This document shows, piece after piece, positions 1 to 8,102 of a stretch of 36,023 nucleotides of DNA. A program made the position numbers and the translations under genes. Numbering within the stretch: the stretch's first letter is position 1; every line of letters starts with the position of its first letter. Where the stretch lies: contig DEIV01000126.1 in NCBI GenBank assembly GCA_002352665.1, positions 1 through 36,023 on the forward strand, read 5' to 3'. A model generated the notes under the pieces. That model saw only the letters and a list, made by a program, of their open reading frames with translations, was not told the DNA's origin and ran no database searches. Source of the stretch: Flavobacteriaceae bacterium UBA2765 (GTDB lineage: Bacteria > Bacteroidota > Bacteroidia > Flavobacteriales > Flavobacteriaceae).

Positions 1-1644
1 ATTGCCTTACATTATATCTTTGACACACCTAGTGATTTACTGGTTTGGGATGTCGGACATCAAGCCTACGGACATAAAATATTAACTGGAAGAAAGGAAA
101 TTTTTGATACGAATAGACAATTGGGTGGACTTTCTGGTTTTCCGAAAAGAAGTGAAAGCGAATATGATGCCTTTGGTGTTGGGCATTCTTCTACATCAAT
201 TTCTGCTGCTTTAGGGATGGCTATAGCTTCTCAATTAAAAGGTGAAACAAAAAAACAACATATTGCTGTGATTGGTGATGCAAGTATCGCTAGCGGAATG
301 GCCTTTGAAGGGCTAAACCATGCAGGAGTTACCGATGCAAATTTGCTCATCATTTTAAACGATAATGCGATGGGTATTGACCCAAGTGTTGGTGCATTAA
401 AGAATTACTTAACCAATATCAAAAAAGATAAAAGAGCTCGAAAACACAACATTATTGAAGCATTAAACTTTGATTATTCAGGACCGATTGACGGGCATGA
501 CTTACCAAAACTTATGGCAGAACTTATCCGTTTAAAGACCATAAAAGGGCCTAAATTTTTACATATTATCACTACCAAAGGTAAAGGACTTCAAAAAGCT
601 GAAGAAAATCAAGTAAAATATCATGCTCCTGGAAGGTTTGATGCCAAAACAGGTGATTTATTGCCTAAAGAAGCCTTGAATCAACCTCCAAAATATCAGG
701 ATGTATTTGGATTGACTCTAGTAGAATTGGCGAAAAAAAATAAAAAAATCATTGGCATAACACCTGCAATGCCTACTGGAAGTTCTTTAAAGTTTATGCT
801 AGAGGAAATTCCTGACAGAGCTTTTGATGTTGGTATAGCAGAGCAACATGCAGTTACATTGGCTGCAGGGATGGCAACACAAAAGATGATACCTTTTTGC
901 ACTATTTATTCCACTTTTTTACAACGTGCCTACGATCAAGTAATTCATGATGTAGTTCTACAAAAATTACCCGTTATTTTCTGTTTGGACAGAGCAGGCT
1001 TGGTAGGTGAAGATGGTGCAACACATCATGGTGTTTTTGACATTTCATTTTTAAGGTGTATTCCTAATTTGATTGTATTTGCCCCTATGAATGAAATTGA
1101 ACTCAGAAATATCATGTATACTGCTCAATTTGGATTAGATTTTCCTATTGCAATACGGTATCCAAGAGGTAGAGGTGTAAATTTAAATTGGCAACAACCT
1201 TTTAAAAAATTAGAAATAGGTAAAGGGCAGATTCTAAAAGAAGGTTCTAAAATTGCTATTTTAAGTATTGGTGTCATTGGCAATACCATTATTGAAGTGT
1301 GTAGAGAATTATCCGATAAGGATGTTATTGCACATTATAATATGCGTTTTGTAAAGCCTTTAGATATAGATTTATTACATAGTATATTTCAAAAATTCGA
1401 CAAAATAATCACTATAGAAGATGGGACTATCGTGGGCGGATTTGGTACTGCTATTTTAGAATTTGCTCAAGACAATGACTATCATAACAATACTATTAAA
1501 AGGTTAGGGGTACCCGATCGATTCATAGAACATGGTACAGTCAAAGAATTGCATCAACTAATTAGATTGGATAAAAAGTCAATTCTTAAGGCGATTAACG
1601 AATTATTTTTACAAAAAAAACCATTAAATACAAAAAATAGTTAA
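1..1644 (+). CDS. dxs: 1-deoxy-D-xylulose-5-phosphate synthase, 5' end outside the window
   Basis: DXS condenses pyruvate and glyceraldehyde 3-phosphate to 1-deoxy-D-xylulose 5-phosphate using thiamine diphosphate, the first step of the MEP isoprenoid pathway in the cytoplasm. The frame is open from base 1, reading IALHYIFDTPSDLLVWDVGH, so the gene starts upstream of the window. Family motifs are clear: VGHQAYGHKILTGR, GHSSTSISAALG, the thiamine-diphosphate segment GDASIASGMAFEGLNHAG followed by NDN, and VGIAEQHAVTLAAGMA in the transketolase pyrimidine-binding domain. DRAGLVGEDGATHHG and a C-terminal transketolase domain follow. The TTG at 121 is only where an open frame with a start-like codon begins; conserved sequence continues before it. 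An 81-bp gap separates it from the DUF3078 gene on the same strand. The identity is very secure; only the N-terminus is missing. Confidence 0.97.
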   Translation: MALHYIFDTPSDLLVWDVGHQAYGHKILTGRKEIFDTNRQLGGLSGFPKRSESEYDAFGVGHSSTSISAALGMAIASQLKGETKKQHIAVIGDASIASGMAFEGLNHAGVTDANLLIILNDNAMGIDPSVGALKNYLTNIKKDKRARKHNIIEALNFDYSGPIDGHDLPKLMAELIRLKTIKGPKFLHIITTKGKGLQKAEENQVKYHAPGRFDAKTGDLLPKEALNQPPKYQDVFGLTLVELAKKNKKIIGITPAMPTGSSLKFMLEEIPDRAFDVGIAEQHAVTLAAGMATQKMIPFCTIYSTFLQRAYDQVIHDVVLQKLPVIFCLDRAGLVGEDGATHHGVFDISFLRCIPNLIVFAPMNEIELRNIMYTAQFGLDFPIAIRYPRGRGVNLNWQQPFKKLEIGKGQILKEGSKIAILSIGVIGNTIIEVCRELSDKDVIAHYNMRFVKPLDIDLLHSIFQKFDKIITIEDGTIVGGFGTAILEFAQDNDYHNNTIKRLGVPDRFIEHGTVKELHQLIRLDKKSILKAINELFLQKKPLNTKNS

Positions 1645-1725
1645 ATTTGCAAGCTTATTAGTTAATCATCCCAATTAATTGTGCAAAATCTTATATTCTT
1701 AAAAGGATCGTAATAAAATATTGGA

Positions 1726-3057
1726 ATGAAAGTCTTTTTTGCATCTATCGTTAGTCTATTTATATTTTCGTTTGCTTCTGCTCAAATAACAGATTCTTTA
1801 CCAACTATCAAACAATCAGGTTCTGTAAAAAAAGTTGTTATTGACACTTTAAAATTAGAAAAACCTATTGATTCCGTTAAAATTGTAAAACTAAATGATA
1901 CTTTAAATGTTATCATGCATCTCGATTCGTTAGGTGTTTTTAAAGTTACTGATTCTGTAAAAATACTTACAAAAATAGATTCACTCAAAATAAGGTTAGA
2001 TGCCTTACTTAAACCCTATTATACTATTCAATTTGATTCCTTAAATAAAAAGGATGTTTATACCCCTCGTTACAGAATGGTAATCAATAATATTAATACA
2101 GATACAACTTACATACCTCTTCCTAAGGAAAAAAGCTATATAGTACCTATTAAACGATTGGTAATAGACACATTAAAAGTAACAAACCCTATTACACAAG
2201 TTTATATAGATACCACAAAATATGCAGATGATCCTATTTGGTGGCAACAAAGAAATAGTATAGGACTAGATATTAATGAAGCTGCATTTTTAAATTGGAA
2301 TGCCGGTGGTAATAATAGCATTTCCGGTTTAATTAAAATTAACTTGGCCAGATCTTACAAAAAACTACATGTGCTATGGAACAATGAATTGTTTGCCCGT
2401 TACGGATTAAATCAACAAGAAGAAAAAGGCTTGAGAAAAACTGAAGACAAACTTGAATTTAACTCCACTTTTGGCTACAGAAAAGATACGGTTTCCAATT
2501 GGTTTTATTCTGTAAAATTAAATTTCAAAACTCAATTTACAGATGGTTATAAATACCCTGATACCAGTACGCCAATTTCTAGATTTTTTGCTCCTGCCTA
2601 TTTGTTCTTAGGTGCAGGGACACATTATGAAGTAAAACAACAAAAATTTTCATTATACCTATCTCCTATTACTTTAAAATCAACTTTTGTTTTAGATAAA
2701 AACCTATCCAATGATGGTGCATTTGGTGTTTTGAAAGGAAAGAATTCTAGGCATGAATTTGGTTTTTTACTCGAAAGCGTTTTTCATAAAGAAATAATAA
2801 AAAACGTATTAATGACAAATAAATTAAGCCTTTATACTGATTATTTAAACGATTTTGGCAATGTTGATGTCAATTGGGAACTTAATTTTGGATTAAAAAT
2901 CAACCGATTTATGAGAGCTAGTATCGGTACACATCTTATTTATGATAATGATATTAAATTTAAAGATGACATAAACAATGATGGCACATTAGAAACTTTA
3001 GGTGCCAGAGTACAACTAAAACAATTATTAGCTATAGGTGTATTATATAGGTTTTAA
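1726..3057 (+). CDS. DUF3078 domain outer-membrane-type protein
   Basis: A 443-residue protein with an N-terminal signal peptide (about residues 1-19, ending FASAQ). Residues about 20-165 are a low-complexity region rich in Asp-Thr-Leu and Asp-Ser-Leu/Val. The C-terminal part (about 170-443) carries the DUF3078 hallmark WWQQRNSIGLDINEAAFLNW followed by NAGGNNS, then alternating hydrophobic strands. The last residue is Phe (GVLYRF), as expected for an outer-membrane beta-barrel inserted by the BAM machinery. DUF3078 proteins are common in Bacteroidota and have no established function. The start is supported by the signal peptide directly after the ATG. It lies 81 bp downstream of dxs and may share its transcript. 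A barrel fold is inferred; no substrate can be suggested. Confidence 0.85.
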   Translation: MKVFFASIVSLFIFSFASAQITDSLPTIKQSGSVKKVVIDTLKLEKPIDSVKIVKLNDTLNVIMHLDSLGVFKVTDSVKILTKIDSLKIRLDALLKPYYTIQFDSLNKKDVYTPRYRMVINNINTDTTYIPLPKEKSYIVPIKRLVIDTLKVTNPITQVYIDTTKYADDPIWWQQRNSIGLDINEAAFLNWNAGGNNSISGLIKINLARSYKKLHVLWNNELFARYGLNQQEEKGLRKTEDKLEFNSTFGYRKDTVSNWFYSVKLNFKTQFTDGYKYPDTSTPISRFFAPAYLFLGAGTHYEVKQQKFSLYLSPITLKSTFVLDKNLSNDGAFGVLKGKNSRHEFGFLLESVFHKEIIKNVLMTNKLSLYTDYLNDFGNVDVNWELNFGLKINRFMRASIGTHLIYDNDIKFKDDINNDGTLETLGARVQLKQLLAIGVLYRF

Positions 3058-3201
3058 TTGACAAAACTCCTTGTAACTTGTTGCTGAATTTAATCAGCTG
3101 ACCAGATTAAAGGAAAAACTTATACTTAAATCTTTAAAAAATTGGATAATTGAAAGTGAAGTCTTTTAATTTACATCTTTCTGTTAAAAATTTCTTCACA
3201 C

Positions 3202-3282
3202 TGCTCTAAAATTCAAAACTTGTTCTGAATTACAAGTTCTTCAATATTTATTGATGAGTTATTTTACGTAAATTTTAGAGCA
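3202..3282. repeat. Nested inverted repeat between convergent genes
   Basis: A perfect 12-bp inverted repeat, TGCTCTAAAATT at 3202-3213 and AATTTTAGAGCA at 3271-3282, encloses a smaller hairpin, ACTTGT at 3218-3223 with ACAAGT at 3232-3237. It fills the gap between the DUF3078 gene and dgt, whose 3' ends face each other. No T-run follows either arm, so it is not a standard intrinsic terminator, although it may still protect or end both transcripts. Confidence 0.5.
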
Positions 3283-3289
3283 AAATAAT

Positions 3290-4630
3290 CTATATTTCCA
3301 CGCCTTTTATCTTTTTATGTAATAGAATTGCTGCTCCATCAGACATTCCTGCTATAAAACTACATACAGAAAGTATTCTAAAATATAATTTATCATTTAT
3401 TCTTTGATACTTCTCGGGTAATAAATTAAGTAATAATTGATCGTAGTTAGAAAGATTGCCGTGATATGAATTATTTACAGCAATGATAAAAACGTCTAAT
3501 AAATCGGCCAATATTCTATATCCGGAAATCTCTTTTTCTATGACTTCTTTACTTCTGTAGATTTTAGCAACACTTATTTTAATAATATCATTAATCTGTG
3601 CTTCATATTTACACTTTTCTAGCAGGGAAATTTGATAATTACCTGCTAAAATTTCTGTTTCATTCTCAATAAATATTTTAGAAGCTTCCTGTATTAAATT
3701 GCCAATGGCCAAAGCTCTTAAATAACTTAATCTATCTTGTTTGGTTTTTAAGTGATAATATTTTTCTATATTAATAGTATCTCTTACTAAGTTTATTAGA
3801 TATTCTAAGGCAAATTCTTCTTCAATTAGTCCGAGATTGATACCATCTTCAAAATCAATAATGGTATAACAAATATCATCAGCAGCTTCAACTAAAAATG
3901 CCAAGGGATGGCGACTAAATGTAATGTCATTTCCTTCTCTTATTTTATGTAATCCTAAATCAGTAGCAACATCAACAAAAACGTCTTTATCAGATTGAAA
4001 AAAACCATATTTCTTGTCAATTATATTATTGGTAGGTTTTTTAGGAAGTGATTCTTTTGGATATTTCATAAATGCTCCTAAGGTAGCATAAGACAATCGT
4101 AATCCTCCAGTTATTCCCTCCCTTGTTTCATTCATTATTCTAAACCCATTAGCATTACCCTCAAAATCTATGAGGTCTTGCCATTCTTTATCTGTCAAAT
4201 GGTCTTTATATACCATTCCATTACCAGATTTAAAATATTCTCCAATGGCTTTTTCTCCACTATGCCCAAATGGTGGGTTTCCAATGTCATGTGCTAAACA
4301 GGCACTGGCAACAATAGCTCCAAAATCATTGGCTTGATAACCTAATTGCTCTAACTCAGGATATTTTTCTAGTAACTGTTTACCAACAATTCTACCTAAC
4401 GACCGCCCTACAACCGACACTTCTAAACTATGTGTTAATCTGGTATGGACAAAATCGGTTTTTGAAAGTGGAATAACTTGGGTTTTATCTTGTAAGCTCC
4501 GAAAAGAATCAGAAAAAATAATACGATCATAGTCAACTTCATAACCTATTCTGGTATCATCTTGTTGATTTCTAATCCGTTTCTTGGTGTCTCCAAAACG
4601 TTTTAATGAGAGTAATTGTTCCCAATTCAT
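3290..4630 (-). CDS. dgt: dGTPase-like HD-domain deoxynucleoside triphosphate phosphohydrolase
   Basis: Predicted to hydrolyse dNTPs (classically dGTP) to deoxynucleoside and tripolyphosphate in the cytoplasm, limiting the dNTP pool. The 446-residue protein has the family N-terminus (KRFGDTKKR, then YEVDYDRIIFSDSFRSLQDK), the metal-binding HD signature with H62 and H67 in VHTRLTHSLEVS, the pair H114-D115 in CLAHDIGNPPFGHSGE, and the later ADDICYTIIDFED segment. Length and domain order match Dgt enzymes. The ATG at 4630 directly precedes the conserved MNWEQLLS start. It is convergent with the DUF3078 gene and leftward like the operon to its right, from which a 103-bp gap separates it. Substrate preference among dNTPs cannot be read from the sequence. 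Confidence 0.93.
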   Translation of the reverse strand: MNWEQLLSLKRFGDTKKRIRNQQDDTRIGYEVDYDRIIFSDSFRSLQDKTQVIPLSKTDFVHTRLTHSLEVSVVGRSLGRIVGKQLLEKYPELEQLGYQANDFGAIVASACLAHDIGNPPFGHSGEKAIGEYFKSGNGMVYKDHLTDKEWQDLIDFEGNANGFRIMNETREGITGGLRLSYATLGAFMKYPKESLPKKPTNNIIDKKYGFFQSDKDVFVDVATDLGLHKIREGNDITFSRHPLAFLVEAADDICYTIIDFEDGINLGLIEEEFALEYLINLVRDTINIEKYYHLKTKQDRLSYLRALAIGNLIQEASKIFIENETEILAGNYQISLLEKCKYEAQINDIIKISVAKIYRSKEVIEKEISGYRILADLLDVFIIAVNNSYHGNLSNYDQLLLNLLPEKYQRINDKLYFRILSVCSFIAGMSDGAAILLHKKIKGVEI

Positions 4631-4733
4631 GGATGTTAATTTTTTTTTGCAAGATAGTTTATTCTACTTTAAATTTAATAAAAGCGATTACAACAATATA
4701 AAAACTCTGGGGAAACCTATTTGTTAGAATCTT

Positions 4734-5345
4734 TCAAAAAAATTCAACTTTACCAGTTGATACGTTGTATTTGGCGCCAACAATTTCAATTTCATTATTT
4801 TTTTCCATTTCATTTAAAATGGGACTCTCTTTTCTAATTCTTTCAATGGTTAATTTTACGTTTAAAGTTGCAACTTGCTCGATTTCCTTTTCACTATAAG
4901 TATCCGTTTTAGGTTCAATTTGTTTTACTGCAGGTTGTATCTTATTTAATAATGCAGTTATATTGCCCAATTCTACATGTTTACAGGCTGCTGTAACCGC
5001 ACCACATTTGGTATGCCCCATAACAACTACAATTTTTGAACCGGCAACTTTACAGGCATATTCCATTGAGCCCAACATATCTTCATTAATGATATTTCCT
5101 GCAACCCTCGCACTAAAAACATCTCCAATGCCTTGATCAAAAACCAATTCAGCAGGTACTCTTGAATCTATACAGCTTAATATAACGGCAAACGGAAACT
5201 GTCCTTTACTTGTTTCTAAAACCTGATCTTGGAGATTTCTTTGTGCTTTGACATTTTGTACAAAACGTTCATTTCCTTCCACTAGAATTTGATGTGCCAA
5301 TTGTGGAGTTAGATTAGCTTGTGTAACTTTTGTATGTGCTTTCAT
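4734..5345 (-). CDS. Beta-class carbonic anhydrase
   Basis: Interconverts CO2 and bicarbonate; zinc enzyme of the beta class, 203 residues. Zinc ligands and the catalytic dyad are visible: C58, D60 and R62 in LSCIDSRVPAE, then H111 and C114 in MGHTKCGAV. No signal peptide is seen, so it is probably cytoplasmic. It follows the SulP permease gene by 11 bp on the same strand and is almost certainly co-transcribed with it. SulP next to a beta carbonic anhydrase is a recurring pair that suggests bicarbonate uptake or inorganic carbon supply for anaplerotic carboxylation rather than sulfate transport. The ATG start at 5345 is the only good start before the conserved domain. Confidence 0.95.
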   Translation of the reverse strand: MKAHTKVTQANLTPQLAHQILVEGNERFVQNVKAQRNLQDQVLETSKGQFPFAVILSCIDSRVPAELVFDQGIGDVFSARVAGNIINEDMLGSMEYACKVAGSKIVVVMGHTKCGAVTAACKHVELGNITALLNKIQPAVKQIEPKTDTYSEKEIEQVATLNVKLTIERIRKESPILNEMEKNNEIEIVGAKYNVSTGKVEFF

Positions 5346-5356
5346 TTTTTATACGA

Positions 5357-7198
5357 TTAATTTGTTTTTTCAATGTTATTATTTATCCATTTTAAACAAT
5401 CATCAAAAGTATCAAATAACTGTTCTTTTGGAACTAAATCAGGAATAATATCTATGCGTTCTAGTAAATATTTAGGTTGTTTTAAAATATTCACTAACAA
5501 CACTTTTTTATTCTGATTTACTAATTCTACCAAGGCATCTTCTAAGGCGTATAACCCTGACTGATCAATATATTGCATTCGTCCCATTCTAATAATAACC
5601 ATTGTAGCGGTATTTGGAATTTGGTTCATTAATTGTTGAAAATCACTCGTAGAACCAAAAAACAACGGACCTTTAATGTGCTTGATAAATACTTCTTTTT
5701 TGAGTTTTTCAGGAAAATCAATTTCATCAGACCAAGCCTTTTCTTTGAGTAAGGATTTTACATCAGAACGTTCTGCCGTTAGATCTCCAATTTTTTTCAT
5801 AAACATGAGCGACGCTATGACTAAGCCGATCCCAACAGCATACACAAGATTCCAAACAGAGGATAATACTAATACCACGATCATAATGATTACTTCTTGA
5901 CGAGGCATATATGGGATGGCTTTTAAACCCTTATAATCCATTACACCAATACCAACGGTTATTAAAATTCCAGCCAAGACTGCTGCCGGAATTTGAGATG
6001 CAACTGGCCCTAATGCTAATAAAATAACCAGCAATAAAACACCGGCCATCATACCAGAAAGTCTTGTTTTTCCTCCTGCATTGATATTAACTACCGTTCT
6101 AATAGTGGCACCTGCTCCGGGTAAACCTCCAAAAATTGCTCCAATACTATTACCAATACCTTGTCCTATCAATTCTTTGTTTGGCTTGTGTTTTGTTTTG
6201 GTCATATTATCTGCCACTACAGATGTCAATAAAGAATCTATCGCTCCTAAAAGGGCAAGTGTCAACGCCGTAAAAATGTAAGGGCTAATACTGGTTAAAC
6301 TAAAAGCTGTAAAAATTTCTAAATTAAGTTCTGGTAGTCCACTCGGAATCTCTTCAATAGGTCGGTAATTTAATTTAAAACCAATAGCTATTCCAGACAT
6401 TACTAATAATGACACCAGTGTGCTTGGTACTTTGGTGGTTATTCGTTTAAAACCATAAATAATTATGATGGTACCCAACGCCAACAACAATTCTAACCAA
6501 TTGATATTTTTTAAAGCTCTTGGTAAAACTTTTATAGCACCTAAAACTCCAGAAGCTTCTTTACTCGCTAAGGTCTGTGATTCTTTAAGAATTTGAGCTT
6601 GTGTAATATCTTCTGCTCTTTTTACCGTTTCTTTAAAATCTTCTAACACCAAAATACCTTCTCCGGCTTCTTCCTTTAGAATATTATCTAAAATTATTTC
6701 TTCCGCTTGAGGTTTAAATTGAGTTACAAAGGCAGTATCTTCTTTAGGATAATAACCAACAGAAGGTAAAATTTGAGTCACTAAAATAATAACACCAATC
6801 GCTGTCATAAATCCGGAAACTACAGGGTAGGGTATGTATTTTATGTATTTACCTAAGCCTATAAAACCTAAGCCTATTTGCATTAGTCCAGCTAGTAAGA
6901 ATACCGTTAAAATTGCGGGTAAGGCTTTAGCTACATCGCCTTCAAAAGCAGCGACTATTCCTGCTATAACAACCATACTTACGGCTGTCATCGGTGCTGT
7001 TGGACCTGATATTTGAGTATTTGTACCACCAAAAAGTGCTGCAAAAAAACTTACAATAATGGCTCCGTATAAACCGGCACTAGGTCCGAGACCAGAACTT
7101 ACACCAAAGGCTAACGCCAATGGTAATGCAACAATACCTGCGGTGATGCCACCGAACATATCTCCTTTAAAGTGTTTAAAATTAAATAGTTTCTTCAT
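5357..7198 (-). CDS. SulP-family anion permease with STAS domain
   Basis: An inner-membrane transporter of the SulP/SLC26 family, 613 residues from the chosen start. The N-terminal half has the family sequence GDMFGGITAGIVALPLALAF and GLGPSAGLYGAIIVSFFAALFGG, followed by about 10-12 hydrophobic segments. An insert of about 60 charged residues lies between early helices. A C-terminal STAS domain includes IRMGRMQYIDQSGLYALEDAL. The frame extends to a TTG at 7234, but the ATG at 7198 follows an A-rich leader typical of the phylum and starts at MKKLFNFKHFKGD, so it is preferred; that leaves a 22-bp gap from the tetR stop. The carbonic anhydrase 11 bp downstream points to bicarbonate as the substrate, possibly with Na+ as in BicA. 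That is inference; sulfate or another anion remains possible. Confidence 0.92.
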   Translation of the reverse strand: MKKLFNFKHFKGDMFGGITAGIVALPLALAFGVSSGLGPSAGLYGAIIVSFFAALFGGTNTQISGPTAPMTAVSMVVIAGIVAAFEGDVAKALPAILTVFLLAGLMQIGLGFIGLGKYIKYIPYPVVSGFMTAIGVIILVTQILPSVGYYPKEDTAFVTQFKPQAEEIILDNILKEEAGEGILVLEDFKETVKRAEDITQAQILKESQTLASKEASGVLGAIKVLPRALKNINWLELLLALGTIIIIYGFKRITTKVPSTLVSLLVMSGIAIGFKLNYRPIEEIPSGLPELNLEIFTAFSLTSISPYIFTALTLALLGAIDSLLTSVVADNMTKTKHKPNKELIGQGIGNSIGAIFGGLPGAGATIRTVVNINAGGKTRLSGMMAGVLLLVILLALGPVASQIPAAVLAGILITVGIGVMDYKGLKAIPYMPRQEVIIMIVVLVLSSVWNLVYAVGIGLVIASLMFMKKIGDLTAERSDVKSLLKEKAWSDEIDFPEKLKKEVFIKHIKGPLFFGSTSDFQQLMNQIPNTATMVIIRMGRMQYIDQSGLYALEDALVELVNQNKKVLLVNILKQPKYLLERIDIIPDLVPKEQLFDTFDDCLKWINNNIEKTN

Positions 7199-7220
7199 TT
7201 CTTGTTTCTGTTTATAAAAT

Positions 7221-7895
7221 TTATGCTCTTTCAATCATTTTAAATACCATTTGGGTATAAAATTCTGAAATACTATCTTTTCCTTTTTTCAAATCTGTTA
7301 ATGCAGGTAAATGTTCGGCAAAATAGCGTTGCTGATGCGCACCTTCTATTACTGTAGAAATTAACATATGCGGAAATTCAAACCTTGGGTTTATTTCTAA
7401 AACAATATCACTAACCCGTTGAACTACTCGCTTATAAGCCTTAAAATATCCTTTTTCGTTTTCATTATCAACTGCTTTTGTATGGTAGGCTTTAGCCGAT
7501 TCTGTAATGATAATATCATGTAACAATACTTCATTAATATGACTGAAAGAGATATCAACTTTAATGGGTTGCGTTAGTATATTAATCGATCTTTTAAGTC
7601 TCTCAACAGGGGAATCAATATTTGCAGTAGCAAAAACCAATTGGTATTCAGTCCAGCTCCAATACCAAGAAACAAGATAAATTAATAAGGTATGCTTATT
7701 TTCAAAATAACGATAAATTGAACTTTCTGGAGATTCAATTCTTTCTCCTAATTTTTTAAAGGTAAAAGCTTCAAAGCCCAGTTCATTAATAAGCATAATA
7801 CTATTGGTCACAATACTTTTACCTAACACTGAAGATTCAGGGTTTTTTAAATATAAAGCTTCACTTACATTTATATTAATGTGTAAACTTTTCAT
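7221..7895 (-). CDS. TetR-family transcriptional regulator of the sulP operon
   Basis: A 224-residue DNA-binding protein. The N-terminal helix-turn-helix (about residues 27-72) shows the TetR pattern IVTNSIMLINELGFEAFTFK, then LGERIESPESSIYRYFENK. The rest is a helical ligand-binding and dimerisation region without recognisable relatives. A 26-residue extension precedes the HTH. It is the first gene of a leftward unit with sulP 22 bp downstream and carbonic anhydrase after that, so it probably controls its own operon. The promoter contains a 13-bp dyad well placed as its operator. It is divergent from the phosphate lipoprotein gene at 8103. The ligand is unknown; a carbon, pH or anion signal would fit the neighbours. 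Confidence 0.85.
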   Translation of the reverse strand: MKSLHININVSEALYLKNPESSVLGKSIVTNSIMLINELGFEAFTFKKLGERIESPESSIYRYFENKHTLLIYLVSWYWSWTEYQLVFATANIDSPVERLKRSINILTQPIKVDISFSHINEVLLHDIIITESAKAYHTKAVDNENEKGYFKAYKRVVQRVSDIVLEINPRFEFPHMLISTVIEGAHQQRYFAEHLPALTDLKKGKDSISEFYTQMVFKMIERA

Positions 7896-7910
7896 AGTTC
7901 AAATTAAATC

Positions 7911-7949
7911 ACTTGCAAATATAATAGTATTACTATCAATTATGCAAGT
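7911..7949 (-). promoter_or_regulatory. tetR-sulP-carbonic anhydrase promoter with embedded dyad operator
   Basis: On the minus strand a TTG (7947-7945) is followed after 21 bp by TATATTTG (7923-7916), a match to the Bacteroidota promoter TTG-N(17-23)-TAnnTTTG. The start codon is 20 bp further on. Between these elements lies ATAGTA-T-TACTAT (7924-7936), and symmetric outer arms ACTTGCA (7911-7917) and TGCAAGT (7943-7949) share the same centre at 7930. A TetR dimer bound here would block the polymerase. The dyad is seen directly; its use by the adjacent TetR is inferred. Confidence 0.7.
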
Positions 7950-7985
7950 AAAATCTTATTTTTATTTAATCCTACCGTTTCTTTC

Positions 7986-8063
7986 TTAACATTAAGGTAA
8001 TCTAAGCATAACCTATTTTTAATTTTTGATTAACGTAAGCTTTACATTGGTGTTTTTTATTTG
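7986..8063 (+). promoter_or_regulatory. Six-unit 11-bp Pho-box-like array and promoter of the lipoprotein-receptor pair
   Basis: Units start every 11 bp at 7986 (TTAACA), 7997 (GTAATC), 8008 (ATAACC), 8019 (TTAATT), 8030 (TTAACG) and 8041 (TTTACA), each followed by five mostly AT-rich bases. A promoter-like TTTATTTG sits at 8056-8063, exactly 15 bp after the start of the last unit. The pstS upstream region has the same six-step pattern and spacing. Known PhoB and PhoP sites are direct repeats with 11-bp periodicity, so this is read as a phosphate-regulated promoter. Confidence 0.75.
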
Positions 8064-8102
8064 CAGTGTATTATTTAAAACAAGAATTAAAAACAAAACG
8101 AA

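Noticed and set aside
7199..7234. Upstream TTG start for the SulP permease
   Set aside because: It would overlap the tetR stop and adds a charged stretch not needed by the family; the ATG at 7198 has a better leader.
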